From contig CASIAB010000011.1 in assembly GCA_949372635.1 (NCBI GenBank), forward strand, positions 122,898 to 186,897: a stretch of 64,000 nt of DNA. Reading direction: 5' to 3'. The first letter of the stretch is position 1. Each line of letters opens with the position of its first letter. Source of the DNA: an uncultured Pseudomonadales bacterium. GTDB lineage: Bacteria > Pseudomonadota > Gammaproteobacteria > Pseudomonadales > Pseudohongiellaceae. This document shows, piece by piece, positions 9,438 through 19,417 of this stretch. The notes below the pieces were generated by a model. It searched no databases, was not told where the DNA came from, and was given only the letters and a program-made list of their open reading frames with translations. The position numbers and the translations under genes are program-made.

Positions 9438-9458
9438 TAATAAGAATTATTATCATTT
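9438..9458 (+). promoter_or_regulatory. Fur-box-like operator
   Basis: The core TAAGAATTATTATCA fits the 7-1-7 Fur recognition pattern tgAtAATnATTaTCa at 12 of 14 defined positions (my count by eye). It lies 24 bases before the start codon of a TonB receptor, where a bound repressor would block transcription or initiation. This supports iron control of the receptor; binding itself is not shown by the sequence. Confidence 0.6.
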
Positions 9459-9481
9459 AGGGAAAGGGGAGTAAAGATATA

Positions 9482-12400
9482 ATGTTTAAAAGATTTCCTA
9501 GTAAGCGCAGTGGGGTAGCACTGGCCGTTATGGCTGCAGCCGCCGGAATGTCCATGCCACTGATGGCTCAGCAAGATCAAGTTGAAGAAGTGGTAGTCAC
9601 GGGTTCTTATATTCGAGGCAGCGCAATTAATGCGCCATCGCCCGTAACCGTAATTGGTCGCGATAGTATTGAAGCTCAAGGAGCATCTCAAATCTGGGAC
9701 GTGATCAGAAACCTGGAGGTGAATCAGGGTTCGGACACTAATGTCCAAGGAGCCAATGCAGGCGCTGGCTCTCAGAATACAGGAACAGCTGGAGTTAACT
9801 TGCGTAACTTGGGGGGCAACTCCACGCTCACCCTAATAAACGGGAAAAGGTCAGTGCCAGCTGCGGTTGTTACCGCCTCAGGGCAAGAGAGTGTTAACTT
9901 AAATTCGATTCCACTCGTGATGACTGAGAGAGTTGAGGTGCTTACTGACGGGGGCTCGGCTCTCTACGGGGCTGACGCGGTAGCTGGTGTGGTTAACATT
10001 ATCATGCGTACTGATTTTGACGGGTTTGAATTGTACGCAGATGCCCAGGGTATCGAAGCAGCTGGTGGCACCTATGAAAATACCATCAGTGGTATTTGGG
10101 GGACTAATTGGAATGATGGAGATACTCGCCTGGTTCTTTCCGGTGAGTATTTTGAGAGAGATCCTCAAGCATTCGAGGATTCTCAGTATTATGAAGAAGG
10201 TAGGAACATATCTAACAGCCGCGTGGGTGCATTTGCTCCCACTAGTCCCCTTGGTGCGACCTTTAATTATGCCTACCTCGATATGGCGTTGACGGGGCAG
10301 AATAAGGCTGAAAGAGCAACTATCGGAGAGGGCTTCGGAGGCACGCAGGGCTTTGTTTACTCTGACCCTAATTGCGAATCGGGCTCAGGTAATTTTGGCT
10401 CCTTCTATGTAGATAATAGATTCTCAGACTTCGCTCGTCAGGGTGGACAATGTTCTGAAAATAACATGGACAACCAGTTCATGACTTATGGCTCGGAGCG
10501 CTATAGCGTGGCGGGTTCTTTTGAGCACACGTTTTCTGAGAGTGCTGAATTTTATTCGTTCTTTAATCACTCGGATTCCGAGGTTACCAGGGAGTGGGAT
10601 GGGAGATCTTTCTCGCGGACCTTACATGTTTTCTGGTCACCATCTCAGCTTGGATCGCTGGCACCTTTCGTAGGTAACGCGCCAGCAACACCATCCGCCA
10701 ATAATCCAACCCTTGAATCTAATGGTGGTTTTGGGCAGGGGTTCTACGGTGGCGGCGTAGCAACTGGTTGGCCAACAGAGAGAACTGGGGGTCTGCCAAC
10801 GCAACAAAAGGAATCTAATGTGCAGGCAGGCCTTCGTGGCGACTTCGAGGGCTTCGGTAGAAACCTTGAATTCGACGTTAGCGCTGCTTGGAGTGAATCG
10901 AGCATAGAGCAAGAAGTTTCCACTCTAATACGAGATCGGACCGAGCTTGCAATTAACGGGCTTGGAGGTCCTAACTGCACACCAAATGGTAACTCCGAGA
11001 CTAACTTCATGGCGATCCCAGATTTTGCGGCGCTTGGCGGATTATTTGATCTTGTGTTCCCGAACTATGTGCTGAACACTTACGATAATAATGCTCTTGC
11101 ACTTACCAGTAATAATCACGGTAGGGATGGTTGTGAGTTCTTTAATCCTTACTTAACTTCGTTGACCGATCCTAATTTGGCGAATAGCCCTGAGTTGGTG
11201 GATTGGATGTCAACAAGGATTAATAGGGCGGACAAGAGGAATCAGCTTCTTGTTATCGATGCCGTTGTTAACGGTGATCTAGGTGAAATGGCTGGTGGCA
11301 CGGCGGCCTTTGCGACTGGCCTCCAGTACAGAAAAAGAAGTGCAACAGGTAGGGCGCCAGAGATTAACTTGCCTGGAATCAGCCCGATTAAGAGCTACAT
11401 GTCAGGTCTGCCATTTCCCCAGAGCCTCTTTGCTCCGGTCACCGAGCGTTACTCAGAAATAACGAATAACTTGGAATGTGCTAACTGCATTTTCAATTTC
11501 GATGATGAAAGATCCATCAGCTCGTTGTTTGTTGAGTTATCGCTTCCGTTCGCTGAGAACGTGGAGACGCAGCTTGCCCTCAGATATGAGGACTATGAGG
11601 ACATTGGCAGCGCGCTTTCACCAAAGGCTGCTATTAGCTGGCGCCCAGTTGAGGAACTCTTGCTTCGTGCATCTTGGTCTCAATCCTTCCGAGCGCCTAA
11701 CATTGGTGTTGTAAACCAGGCTTTTGAAGCTAACTCGACTACTATCCAAGACCCACTTAGAAATCAAAGCGTCAGAGCGGGTTTATTGCCAGCCACTAAT
11801 GCAAACGCGCAAGGTAACTTTTTCTATACGAAAGGCAGGCCGAACCCCGACCTGGATCCTGAATACGCAGACACCTTTAACGTAGGTTTTCAGTGGACGC
11901 CAAGCGGTACCCTTGACGGGCTGTCGGTTGGAGCAGATGTCTGGCGTTTTGAGGTAGAGGATCGAGTATTACCTCAAGTCCCAAGGTCTGTCATTGACCC
12001 AGAGATAGCGATGTTCAATTCTGTGGTTGGTAATGAAGAAAACTACGTGCTCAACAGTACTGTGCCGCTTGATTCGAGAGATGCGACCGGTACTTACACC
12101 TCTTGCTCTCCGAGCGGGTTGACGGCTCAATATGGTGCTGATTCGGCTGAGCGACTAAATTGTGTTGTGAATCCAGATCTTTACTTTGCAGATCAAGTGC
12201 AGAGGCTTTATGGAAGTGCAGACGCTGCGGGCGTAACGCTTGAGTTGCCGGCTGTGAACGCCGGTACTTATGAAGTTCAAGGCATTGATATTAAAGCTGG
12301 CTACACTTGGGACAACGACTATGGAACGTTCGGTGTAGGTCTAAACTACACCCACGTGGAAAGGTTTGTTGTTGATATTCCGGGTCTAGATCTTGGCCTT

Positions 12401-12817
12401 CAAGCTACCGGTGAGATGGATGCGGCTGGCGGTGACGGCGAACAGAATATCGTTAGGCCTGTCCCAGACAATAAGGGTACTCTGAACTTCTCTTGGAATC
12501 GGGATAATCATCGCGTGTCTATCTTTAATCGGCACATCGGTTCTATTAAGGTCTTGAGTCATGATGACTTTATGAGAAATCCAAATACTGCAGAAATTAA
12601 TAAGTTCTATGCTGAGTCTCAGACAGAGAGTTACAGCACTTGGGATGTTCAATATAATTACACTCGGGCTTGGGGCGATAGCACCTCGATCTTTACCGTT
12701 GGTGTAATTGATATGACTAATGAAGATGTGCCTCTGTTTAGAAGGGACGCCTACCATACTTCTATGTTTGATCCTCGTGGTCGACGCTGGTATGCAAGGG
12801 TTCTTTGGCAGTTCTAA
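9482..12817 (+). CDS. Large TonB-dependent outer membrane receptor
   Basis: Protein of 1111 residues with a signal peptide (cleavage after LMAQ near 30), then the segment VEEVVVTGSYIRGS, which resembles the N-terminal element of the plug in this class. The plug domain runs to about residue 190, with NGKRSVPAAVV and GADAVAGVVNIIMR motifs. The rest is a 22-strand barrel ending in WYARVLWQF, with the C-terminal Phe needed by the Bam complex. Family members import siderophores, vitamin B12 or oligosaccharides. The Fur-box-like site upstream favours an iron ligand. GGGGAG precedes the ATG. A terminator follows directly, so it is monocistronic. Confidence 0.95.
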   Translation: MFKRFPSKRSGVALAVMAAAAGMSMPLMAQQDQVEEVVVTGSYIRGSAINAPSPVTVIGRDSIEAQGASQIWDVIRNLEVNQGSDTNVQGANAGAGSQNTGTAGVNLRNLGGNSTLTLINGKRSVPAAVVTASGQESVNLNSIPLVMTERVEVLTDGGSALYGADAVAGVVNIIMRTDFDGFELYADAQGIEAAGGTYENTISGIWGTNWNDGDTRLVLSGEYFERDPQAFEDSQYYEEGRNISNSRVGAFAPTSPLGATFNYAYLDMALTGQNKAERATIGEGFGGTQGFVYSDPNCESGSGNFGSFYVDNRFSDFARQGGQCSENNMDNQFMTYGSERYSVAGSFEHTFSESAEFYSFFNHSDSEVTREWDGRSFSRTLHVFWSPSQLGSLAPFVGNAPATPSANNPTLESNGGFGQGFYGGGVATGWPTERTGGLPTQQKESNVQAGLRGDFEGFGRNLEFDVSAAWSESSIEQEVSTLIRDRTELAINGLGGPNCTPNGNSETNFMAIPDFAALGGLFDLVFPNYVLNTYDNNALALTSNNHGRDGCEFFNPYLTSLTDPNLANSPELVDWMSTRINRADKRNQLLVIDAVVNGDLGEMAGGTAAFATGLQYRKRSATGRAPEINLPGISPIKSYMSGLPFPQSLFAPVTERYSEITNNLECANCIFNFDDERSISSLFVELSLPFAENVETQLALRYEDYEDIGSALSPKAAISWRPVEELLLRASWSQSFRAPNIGVVNQAFEANSTTIQDPLRNQSVRAGLLPATNANAQGNFFYTKGRPNPDLDPEYADTFNVGFQWTPSGTLDGLSVGADVWRFEVEDRVLPQVPRSVIDPEIAMFNSVVGNEENYVLNSTVPLDSRDATGTYTSCSPSGLTAQYGADSAERLNCVVNPDLYFADQVQRLYGSADAAGVTLELPAVNAGTYEVQGIDIKAGYTWDNDYGTFGVGLNYTHVERFVVDIPGLDLGLQATGEMDAAGGDGEQNIVRPVPDNKGTLNFSWNRDNHRVSIFNRHIGSIKVLSHDDFMRNPNTAEINKFYAESQTESYSTWDVQYNYTRAWGDSTSIFTVGVIDMTNEDVPLFRRDAYHTSMFDPRGRRWYARVLWQF

Positions 12818-12831
12818 TCCTCTTGGATTAT

Positions 12832-12866
12832 AAAAAAAGGCGGTGAGAAATCACCGCCTTTTTTTT
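12832..12866 (+). terminator. Rho-independent terminator of TonB receptor gene
   Basis: A perfect stem GGCGGTGA / TCACCGCC with a GAAA loop, flanked by A7 and T8, begins 15 bases after the receptor stop codon. The A tract on the other side makes it potentially bidirectional, which would also stop transcription from the minus-strand nuclease side. Confidence 0.95.
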
Positions 12867-13083
12867 GTTAAGAAAAATATCAGGCCATCCGTCGTCACAG
12901 CCTTTGCCGTCATAACCGATTATGAGGACATTGGTAATGTCATTCAGCATTCCGGCTCACCTATACAACTTAGCTGGAATTAATAATGAGTCTACGGAAC
13001 GAGACTGGCCAAAAACTATCCGTAATATAGTTAAATTAGTTACTGCTTTAAGGCCGCTAACCGGAGCTGAGTAATAGGAATTC

Positions 13084-14085
13084 TTAGAGCTTAGCCTCGA
13101 ACCAAAATGCGAGGCGCCGACCGGCCAGGGCGAGACGCAGTCGTGCGTGATACTTCATTGACTCGACATAGTCATCACTTAGATCAAATTTGCGGAGTTC
13201 ATCTAGAGAGTCATCTGAACGCGCAATCGCCGACTTCATTTCTTCGGTATAGATGGTGTTGAGTAAGAGCGCTCGGCTTTCCTGCATCCAGAGAGACCAA
13301 TCCTTATAATCTTGTTGTCCCATTCTTTCGAGTGTCTTGGAATGCTGTCTTAGTATAGCTTCGGCATTTTGAATAACTCCCTCACTACTCAACGCTCTGT
13401 CCCAGCGAGCATGGAGGTTTCTTCCATCGGTCTTGATACCGTTGCCTCCCCGATCCCCAGCTGAAAATCGATTTGTTGAATACAGTGATCCTGTGTGTAG
13501 TGGTTGATGTATGTCGCCGATCAAATGCAAGACCCAGCAAAGGGCAACGGCACGCTGCGGCAATAAAGCCTGTGAATTGGCAAGTAGGGTCGTGTTGTAA
13601 TCCAGCGCAGTCATCACATTATCGGCGTTTGCCTCATTACGAATATCTCGAGCGTTCTTGCCTGTAATATCGTCGAAGGGAGCAACCCCTATATAGGTGT
13701 TCCCTTGCACCTGAGCTCTGTCTCTTAGCCAGGCACCGTCGATATAGTGCCAGTTGGCACGATTGTAGCGTTCTCTTTCTGTATCGGGCAGTCCGCGAGT
13801 GATGTCGGGCCAGAATGCTGCCTGACCTAGGAGCCAAGCAAATCGCGCTTCTTCACTGCCGCGCGCAACCGAGGCTGGCATCTGATCTGCGAAGTCCTGT
13901 TGATAACGCGGGTGTTGCTGGAGAATTCTAAGTAACTCGGTTTTTGAGTTGTCACTCAGATAGTTGCTCGCTATTGCGGCAGACACCCGGTGACCAACAG
14001 AGTCCCAGGCGAACGCGCCCTGCATAGACGCTAGTGCCAATGAGGTGAGCAGCGCTAAGAGAAAGTTTTTACGGGAGCAAGGCAT
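13084..14085 (-). CDS. S1/P1-type exported nuclease
   Basis: Protein of 333 residues with a signal peptide ending at about residue 26 (AFA). The mature protein would start with Trp27, whose main-chain amino group and side carbonyl are zinc ligands in S1/P1 nucleases; His32 in WDSVGHR follows. Further ligands are in WHYIDG and in HLIGDIHQPLHTG with the later GDRGGNG loop. All three zinc sites of the family therefore look present. These enzymes degrade single-stranded DNA or RNA and remove 3'-phosphates in the periplasm or outside the cell, consistent with nutrient scavenging. Confidence 0.92.
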   Translation of the reverse strand: MPCSRKNFLLALLTSLALASMQGAFAWDSVGHRVSAAIASNYLSDNSKTELLRILQQHPRYQQDFADQMPASVARGSEEARFAWLLGQAAFWPDITRGLPDTERERYNRANWHYIDGAWLRDRAQVQGNTYIGVAPFDDITGKNARDIRNEANADNVMTALDYNTTLLANSQALLPQRAVALCWVLHLIGDIHQPLHTGSLYSTNRFSAGDRGGNGIKTDGRNLHARWDRALSSEGVIQNAEAILRQHSKTLERMGQQDYKDWSLWMQESRALLLNTIYTEEMKSAIARSDDSLDELRKFDLSDDYVESMKYHARLRLALAGRRLAFWFEAKL

Positions 14086-14133
14086 GGTGTGCTACTCGTA
14101 AGGATGGAGCTCAATAGTGTAGTGCTTTAGAGG

Positions 14134-14829
14134 CTAGACTTCGAGCCACTCTGCTTTGACATCGTCTGCCTGGAGCAAACTTTCTGGTGTGCCTTCGTAG
14201 ACAATCTTGCCGTGACCCATCACGTAGAGGCGATTAGAAATTTTTAGGGCGATAGACAACTTCTGTTCTACTAATAAGATGGAAACGCCTCGCTTTGCGA
14301 TTTCCTGCAGTAATTTCGCGAGTTGTTCGACAATCTTTGGAGCTAGGCCTTCGGTAGGCTCATCGATCATAATCATATCGGGATCACCCATTAGCGTGCG
14401 ACACATACACAGCATCTGCTGCTCGCCACCACTTAGTGCGCCACCGGGAACGTCGGCGCGCTCAGCCAAGTTTGGGAACATGCTAAACATTTCATTGATG
14501 TCCCAGCGGCCGGTTGGCTGATTTGATTTCATGCCGAGTACAAGATTCTGCCTGACAGTAAGTGTGGGGAAGATGTCGCGATTCTCTGGAACGTATCCCA
14601 GCCCGAGGTGAGCGATTTCAAAACTCTTCTTTCCTGCTACCTCATTCCCCTTGAATTGGATAGAACCCTGCGGCTCGACTTCACCCATTATGGTTTTGAC
14701 AGTCGTGGAACGGCCGACACCGTTACGCCCGAGCAGGCTAACGATCTCGCCCTGGGCAACGTGAAAATTGACGCCCTGCAGTATGTGGCTCTTGCCGTAG
14801 AAGGCATGAAGGTCAATGACTTTAAGCAC
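14134..14829 (-). CDS. livF: Branched-chain amino acid-type ABC transporter ATPase LivF, Walker A Arg
   Basis: ATP-binding subunit of 231 residues, last gene of the Liv-type operon. The start is GTG at 14827-14829, overlapping the stop of livG by 8 bases; the longer upstream reading has no homology. It has Q-loop, signature LSGGEQQ and Walker B MIMIDEPTEGL. Walker A reads GRNGVGRSTT, so the normally invariant Lys is Arg (codon CGT, plus-strand 14710-14712). Two base changes are needed from a Lys codon, so this is unlikely to be a sequencing slip. Activity could be reduced or carried by the partner LivG, which has an intact site. Confidence 0.92.
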   Translation of the reverse strand: MLKVIDLHAFYGKSHILQGVNFHVAQGEIVSLLGRNGVGRSTTVKTIMGEVEPQGSIQFKGNEVAGKKSFEIAHLGLGYVPENRDIFPTLTVRQNLVLGMKSNQPTGRWDINEMFSMFPNLAERADVPGGALSGGEQQMLCMCRTLMGDPDMIMIDEPTEGLAPKIVEQLAKLLQEIAKRGVSILLVEQKLSIALKISNRLYVMGHGKIVYEGTPESLLQADDVKAEWLEV

Positions 14830-15571
14830 TGTGCACCTCGCCGAGATAGGCTTCTTGAACCTTGGGATTGGCGCGAATTTTTTTTGGTTCGTCTGTAGCG
14901 ATAATTTCGCCATAGACGAGGACGGAGATGCGATCCGCCACATCGAATATGATGTTCATATCGTGCTCGACCATGATCAAAGTCTTGCCCTTGGTAATTT
15001 TTCGGATCAGCTCGACCGCGTTCTGCGCCTCGCTATGACTCATACCGGCAACCGGTTCATCCAGCATTATAAGCTCTGAGCCACTTGCTATGGCTACACC
15101 GAGTTCTAGCGCCCTCAGTTCTGCGTAAGCGAGCTCTCCGGAAGGGAATTTTGCCCTGTCCGCTAGGCCAATCTGTTCGAGCACATGCATGGCCTCATCG
15201 TTTAATTCTGTTTGCCGGCCTAGCAGATGCCAGAAGGAATAGCCGTAACCCTTCGACCAGAACAAAGCACAACGAATATTTTCGAATACGCTCATGCGCT
15301 GGAAGATATTGGTAACCTGAAAGCTGCGCGCGAGACCCATCCTTGCGATTTCATAGGGCGGCTTGTTCTCGATATGCTGTTCCTTGAAGCGTATGCTGCC
15401 GTCGGTTACGTTATAGCGCCCGCTGATGAGGTGGAATAGCGTGGATTTTCCGGCACCATTGGGTCCGATGATAGCGTGCTTCTCGCCCTCGACTATATCG
15501 AGCGAGACGCCACGAATAATTTCAGTGATACCAAAATTTTTCTTCACATCTTTAAGGGAAAGAATAGCCAT
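14822..15571 (-). CDS. livG: Liv-type ABC transporter ATPase LivG
   Basis: Second ATP-binding subunit, 249 residues. Walker A GPNGAGKST and Walker B LIMLDEPVAG are intact. The signature region reads LAYAELRALELG, a departure from the usual LSYGEQ/LAYGQQ of this subunit but in the right position. His-loop segment MVEHDMNIIFDVADRI follows. It overlaps livF by 8 bases and follows livM by 3 bases, so the five genes are one operon. Together with LivF it powers import of a small amphipathic substrate, which need not be a branched-chain amino acid. Confidence 0.93.
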   Translation of the reverse strand: MAILSLKDVKKNFGITEIIRGVSLDIVEGEKHAIIGPNGAGKSTLFHLISGRYNVTDGSIRFKEQHIENKPPYEIARMGLARSFQVTNIFQRMSVFENIRCALFWSKGYGYSFWHLLGRQTELNDEAMHVLEQIGLADRAKFPSGELAYAELRALELGVAIASGSELIMLDEPVAGMSHSEAQNAVELIRKITKGKTLIMVEHDMNIIFDVADRISVLVYGEIIATDEPKKIRANPKVQEAYLGEVHSA

Positions 15572-15574
15572 TCT

Positions 15575-16810
15575 CTAAGCCTCTTCTTCCTTGGGAATCG
15601 CATTGGCGGTCTCCCATGCGTCATTCAGTTGTACCAAAGACCTCTTAACTGTAAAGAAGGCCCCGCCGGCAACGGCAAGGATAACGATCCAAGTAATTGG
15701 ACTGGCAGGATTGAGCTCGAGCCCGAGGTAATGAAAAACCTCGTCTTCAATATGACTCATCTCAATCAGTGCGATGGCGCACAGTGTGAATAGCAATGCC
15801 GGAATAGCGGTAACTATATAGGGCTTGATCAACAGCTTCATGTTGCCGCGGATCCATGCTATCTGATGCATCATGATGAATCCGGCAAAGCCGCGTGGCA
15901 GATACATCACAGTTAGTAGAAACATGATGCCGAGATACAGCATCCAAAGCTCTGAATAGTTGCTTAGCAGTGAGTTCATCAGTGTCAGGACAACGGCACC
16001 GATTATTGGGCCGATGAAATAACCCAAGCCACCGATGTAGGCCATCAGGAGCACGCGGCCCGAAGTTGCAGCGTTCAAATTTTCTTCGGTGATGAACTCA
16101 TAATTAAGGGCAAACAGCCCGCCCGCTATTCCAGCGAACAGACCTGAGGCGCAGAAGGAAATGAAGCGGACCTTTCTCGAACTGTAGCCAATGAACTCGG
16201 CACGTTCAGGATTGTCACGCACTGCATTCGCCATTTTTCCTGCTGGAGTCTGCGTAAAAAGGTACATAAATAGCGTGGCGATGAAGGCCCAAAGAGCGGC
16301 AACATAATAGATTTCGATATTCTGAGCAAAGTCGAAACCGAAAAACATCGGGCCGAAGGTGCGATCGCCGCTGATGCCAGCCTCGCCACCGAAGAAACTG
16401 GAGAAGATAAGCGAAGAGGCCGCGATGAGCTCGCCAATGCCAAGTGAAATCATTGCGAATACGGTGCCGGCCTTGCGTGTGGAGAAGCTGCCAATAAATA
16501 TTCCAGCTAGAAGACCGAATAGACCTCCTATTAATGGAATCCAAAGAATGGAAAACACCATCGTCTCGAATTCGATGAGAATCAATGCGTGAACTGAAAG
16601 AAAACCACCTAAGCCGAAATAGACGGCATGTCCGAAGGAAAGCATGCCGCCCTGGCCAAGTAGCATGTTGTAACTAAGGGCGAACACGATAGCTATAACC
16701 ATCTGATTCAATATGGAGATGGCAAGAATAGAGTCGAATACAAGCGGAAGCCCTAGCAGCGCAATTAGAAAGGCAATCCAAATCGATGATTTCTTTAAGA
16801 GTGCCATCAT
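15575..16810 (-). CDS. livM: Liv-type ABC transporter permease LivM
   Basis: Inner-membrane permease, 411 residues, with about ten hydrophobic helices. The segment LGQGGMLSFGHAVYFGLGG is the hallmark of the LivM branch, as is GKMANAVRDNPERAEFIGY, the cytoplasmic coupling loop. After the usual end near residue 325 there is a C-terminal extension of about 85 residues with two more hydrophobic helices and an acidic tail (EEEA). Such extensions occur in some environmental homologues. The start overlaps the end of livH by 4 bases. Confidence 0.93.
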   Translation of the reverse strand: MMALLKKSSIWIAFLIALLGLPLVFDSILAISILNQMVIAIVFALSYNMLLGQGGMLSFGHAVYFGLGGFLSVHALILIEFETMVFSILWIPLIGGLFGLLAGIFIGSFSTRKAGTVFAMISLGIGELIAASSLIFSSFFGGEAGISGDRTFGPMFFGFDFAQNIEIYYVAALWAFIATLFMYLFTQTPAGKMANAVRDNPERAEFIGYSSRKVRFISFCASGLFAGIAGGLFALNYEFITEENLNAATSGRVLLMAYIGGLGYFIGPIIGAVVLTLMNSLLSNYSELWMLYLGIMFLLTVMYLPRGFAGFIMMHQIAWIRGNMKLLIKPYIVTAIPALLFTLCAIALIEMSHIEDEVFHYLGLELNPASPITWIVILAVAGGAFFTVKRSLVQLNDAWETANAIPKEEEA

Positions 16811-17757
16811 TCTTCTCGCTTACCTAACAAGCCAGTCGGCCTAAAGATCAGCACTAGAACCAGCAACAGATACGGTAATACCGGAGCAATCTGCGGAAGA
16901 TTCATGGTCCAGAGATCATTCAGCGGATGACTACGATCGAAGGAGATGCCTAACAAGCCGAGTAAGTCAGGCATGCCTACATCGGAGGCAATCGCATAGG
17001 ACTGCAGCAAGCCTATTAATAACGATGCGATAAAAGCGCCGGGGAGAGAACCCAGGCCACCAATCACTACGATGACGAACACGATACTGCCCAACACAGC
17101 TGCCATGCCAGGGAATGTGGTGAGAACGGGGCCGGCGATTACTCCCGCTAAACCTGCTAGCGCAGTGCCCATGCCGAACACGCCCATAAATATCAGCGGC
17201 ACATTGTGGCCGAGATTCGACACTGTTTGCGGATGAGTGATTGCTGCTTGAATGATAATGCCGATTCGACTCTTGGTGAGTACGTAGTACAGTGCGATAA
17301 AGATGGCAATGGAGATCGTCATCATGAAGCCGCGGTAGGCGGAGAACTCTTGTCCGAAGAGGGTAAATAAAGGGAAGTCTAAGAGGTCGGGGGTTTGGTA
17401 GTTCTTCGTGTCGCGACCCCAGAAAAACTGGATGGCTTCTTCGATTAAGAAGGCGAGTCCGAATGTAAACACGAGTTCTGCAACGTGCCCGGAGGCATGA
17501 ACCTTTCTTAGGCCATAGCGCTCGACTAGAGCACCTAACACACCGACGATAAGGGGAGCGAAAATTAGCCCGCCCCAGAACCCAAAATAGAGGCTAAGAG
17601 AGTAGGCGAAGTAGGCGCCGAGCATATAAAAACTGGCATGGGCGAAATTTAATACACCCATCATGCTGAATATCAGTGTTAGCCCGCTGGCTAGCATGAA
17701 CAGCAAAAATCCGGTAACGAGGCCATTCAAAGTGGCAAAAATAAAAACTTCTAGCAT
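16807..17757 (-). CDS. livH: Liv-type ABC transporter permease LivH
   Basis: Inner-membrane permease of 316 residues with about eight helices. The motif LNFAHASFYMLGAYFAY near residues 37-53 and the late GGLGSLPGAF are typical of LivH. It pairs with LivM to form the translocation path. The gene follows livK by about 85 bases and overlaps livM by 4 bases. Confidence 0.94.
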   Translation of the reverse strand: MLEVFIFATLNGLVTGFLLFMLASGLTLIFSMMGVLNFAHASFYMLGAYFAYSLSLYFGFWGGLIFAPLIVGVLGALVERYGLRKVHASGHVAELVFTFGLAFLIEEAIQFFWGRDTKNYQTPDLLDFPLFTLFGQEFSAYRGFMMTISIAIFIALYYVLTKSRIGIIIQAAITHPQTVSNLGHNVPLIFMGVFGMGTALAGLAGVIAGPVLTTFPGMAAVLGSIVFVIVVIGGLGSLPGAFIASLLIGLLQSYAIASDVGMPDLLGLLGISFDRSHPLNDLWTMNLPQIAPVLPYLLLVLVLIFRPTGLLGKREE

Positions 17758-17841
17758 GCTGGCCTTAGCATTTAATCGCTTTTAACTGTCTTTTTATGAT
17801 TTTAGACTTAACTCTTATATTAATTCTAACCATTAGAAATC

Positions 17842-19146
17842 TCAACGACTCGGTCGTCTCATCTGGCAACTGGATTCTACCATTGTCTCTTCTAGTGGGA
17901 CCTGGTACTCAGTAACGAGTCCCCAGCCAGAATTGTCTGCATCGAATTCAACTCCCTCATCGGTGTGCACTGAAACGCTCAACCCCTGAAAAATTTGATG
18001 ATCTTGAGCGCGCATCCATATCTCTTCGCCACCCATGGTGGTAAATCGCATATCCTCTAAAGCCAAAGCAACATCGTAGGGATCGGTGCTTTGAGTTTCC
18101 TCCATCGCCGCTACTACCATCTGCAGAGCATTCACTATGCGAGGTTGAGTCACGTCGTAGTTAGGATGGGCTATTTTGAAGTCTCGATTGAATTGCTTTC
18201 GCGTTTCTGTGGGAAGTGGGTTGGCGACCCCATTGTGTATTAGTCGAATCTTGTTTTTGCCACCCTCTCCGAGTGTTGCTGTTATTCCGTCATAGGCGGC
18301 ATAGAATGTATAAATAGGTATGTCGAGGCCTGAGTCGATAATGGACCTGGCCAGTGAAACCATGTCGGCTCCAAAGTTGCCCGTAACAACGGCGTCTGCG
18401 CCGGAGGAGACAATTTTGGTGACATAAGGAGTGAAGTCCTTAACTTGGCCGATAGGATGAAATTCGTTGCCCACTATTTCGATGTCTGGACGTTTCTCAT
18501 TTATCAGCTTAATAGTTGTGTCTGATACGACTTGCCCGAAAGAATAGTCTTGACCGATTATATACATGCTTGATATGTCAGGATCGGCGGCGATGAAGTC
18601 AGTTAGAATGTTTAACTTCATATTTGCATGGGCATCGAATCGAAAGTGCCAGAAGCTGCAGTTGTCTTCAGTAAGGATGGGGTCAACAGCGGAGTAATTG
18701 ATCTGCAAAACTTCTTGTCCGGGGTTCCGGCGATTGTGTCGAGAAATTGTTTGACTCAGAGTACTGGCAACGGCGGAACTATTTCCTTGAAAAATTATCT
18801 GAATTTCTTCGCTTACTGCCCTGCGAAATTGCAGCTGAGTTTCGTTCGGACTCTGTTTATTGTCCAGTGACACGACCTCGATCATGCGTCCGCCCAATAT
18901 GCCGCCCTTGGAATTGTAAAAATAGTCGGCTGCGAATTCTAAGATTGTTCTACCGGTGTTGCCGATTGATGCGAACGTTCCAGATAGGGGATCCATGAAG
19001 GCTATTCGCACCGGTTCTTGGGCTGAACTAGTGCTACTAATGATGATTGCGCTGCCCAGACTGATGGCCAGCAGTGGCTTGCGACATGAGCCAAAAATCT
19101 TGGTGAGCAGTAGGGATCTTTTCATAAGCAATGTGGTACTTTTCAT
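17842..19146 (-). CDS. livK: Liv-type ABC transporter periplasmic binding protein
   Basis: Protein of 434 residues, first gene of the operon, with a long signal region (a KRSLLL start then a hydrophobic stretch at about 24-38 and SSAQ cleavage near 42). The mature part begins EPVRIAFMDPLSGTFASIGN, the standard opening of type I periplasmic binding proteins, and includes the ligand-pocket segments SGADAVVTGNFGADM and PIYTFYAAYDG. Substrate class is aliphatic amino acids, amides, urea or aromatic acids; sequence alone does not choose. Residues 1-8 may be an over-long start, with Met8 as an alternative. Confidence 0.9.
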   Translation of the reverse strand: MKSTTLLMKRSLLLTKIFGSCRKPLLAISLGSAIIISSTSSAQEPVRIAFMDPLSGTFASIGNTGRTILEFAADYFYNSKGGILGGRMIEVVSLDNKQSPNETQLQFRRAVSEEIQIIFQGNSSAVASTLSQTISRHNRRNPGQEVLQINYSAVDPILTEDNCSFWHFRFDAHANMKLNILTDFIAADPDISSMYIIGQDYSFGQVVSDTTIKLINEKRPDIEIVGNEFHPIGQVKDFTPYVTKIVSSGADAVVTGNFGADMVSLARSIIDSGLDIPIYTFYAAYDGITATLGEGGKNKIRLIHNGVANPLPTETRKQFNRDFKIAHPNYDVTQPRIVNALQMVVAAMEETQSTDPYDVALALEDMRFTTMGGEEIWMRAQDHQIFQGLSVSVHTDEGVEFDADNSGWGLVTEYQVPLEETMVESSCQMRRPSR

Positions 19147-19417
19147 AGTTATAGTGTGGCTACATACTACGGTAACGGCAGCAAATATTGACAGTAACCT
19201 AGTAGCCAGCGTGAATCAAGATATCAGCATCCCTATGCGACAAGGTGACAGAATCTTCTGCTGATCTGGAAACTAACTTCTTTTATTTCAATCTGTTGCG
19301 ACTTGCGGCTGTTATACAGGCCCGAACCGAATATACTTCTCTCACGAGTAGTTAGGTTAGTCTAGCTTAGCTGTTCAATCGACATCCTCCACCGGTAAAT
19401 AATTAGCTGAATGTCTA

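Noticed and set aside
15085..15315. Plus-strand ORFs antisense to livG
   Set aside because: Low-complexity Arg-rich readings antisense to a supported gene.
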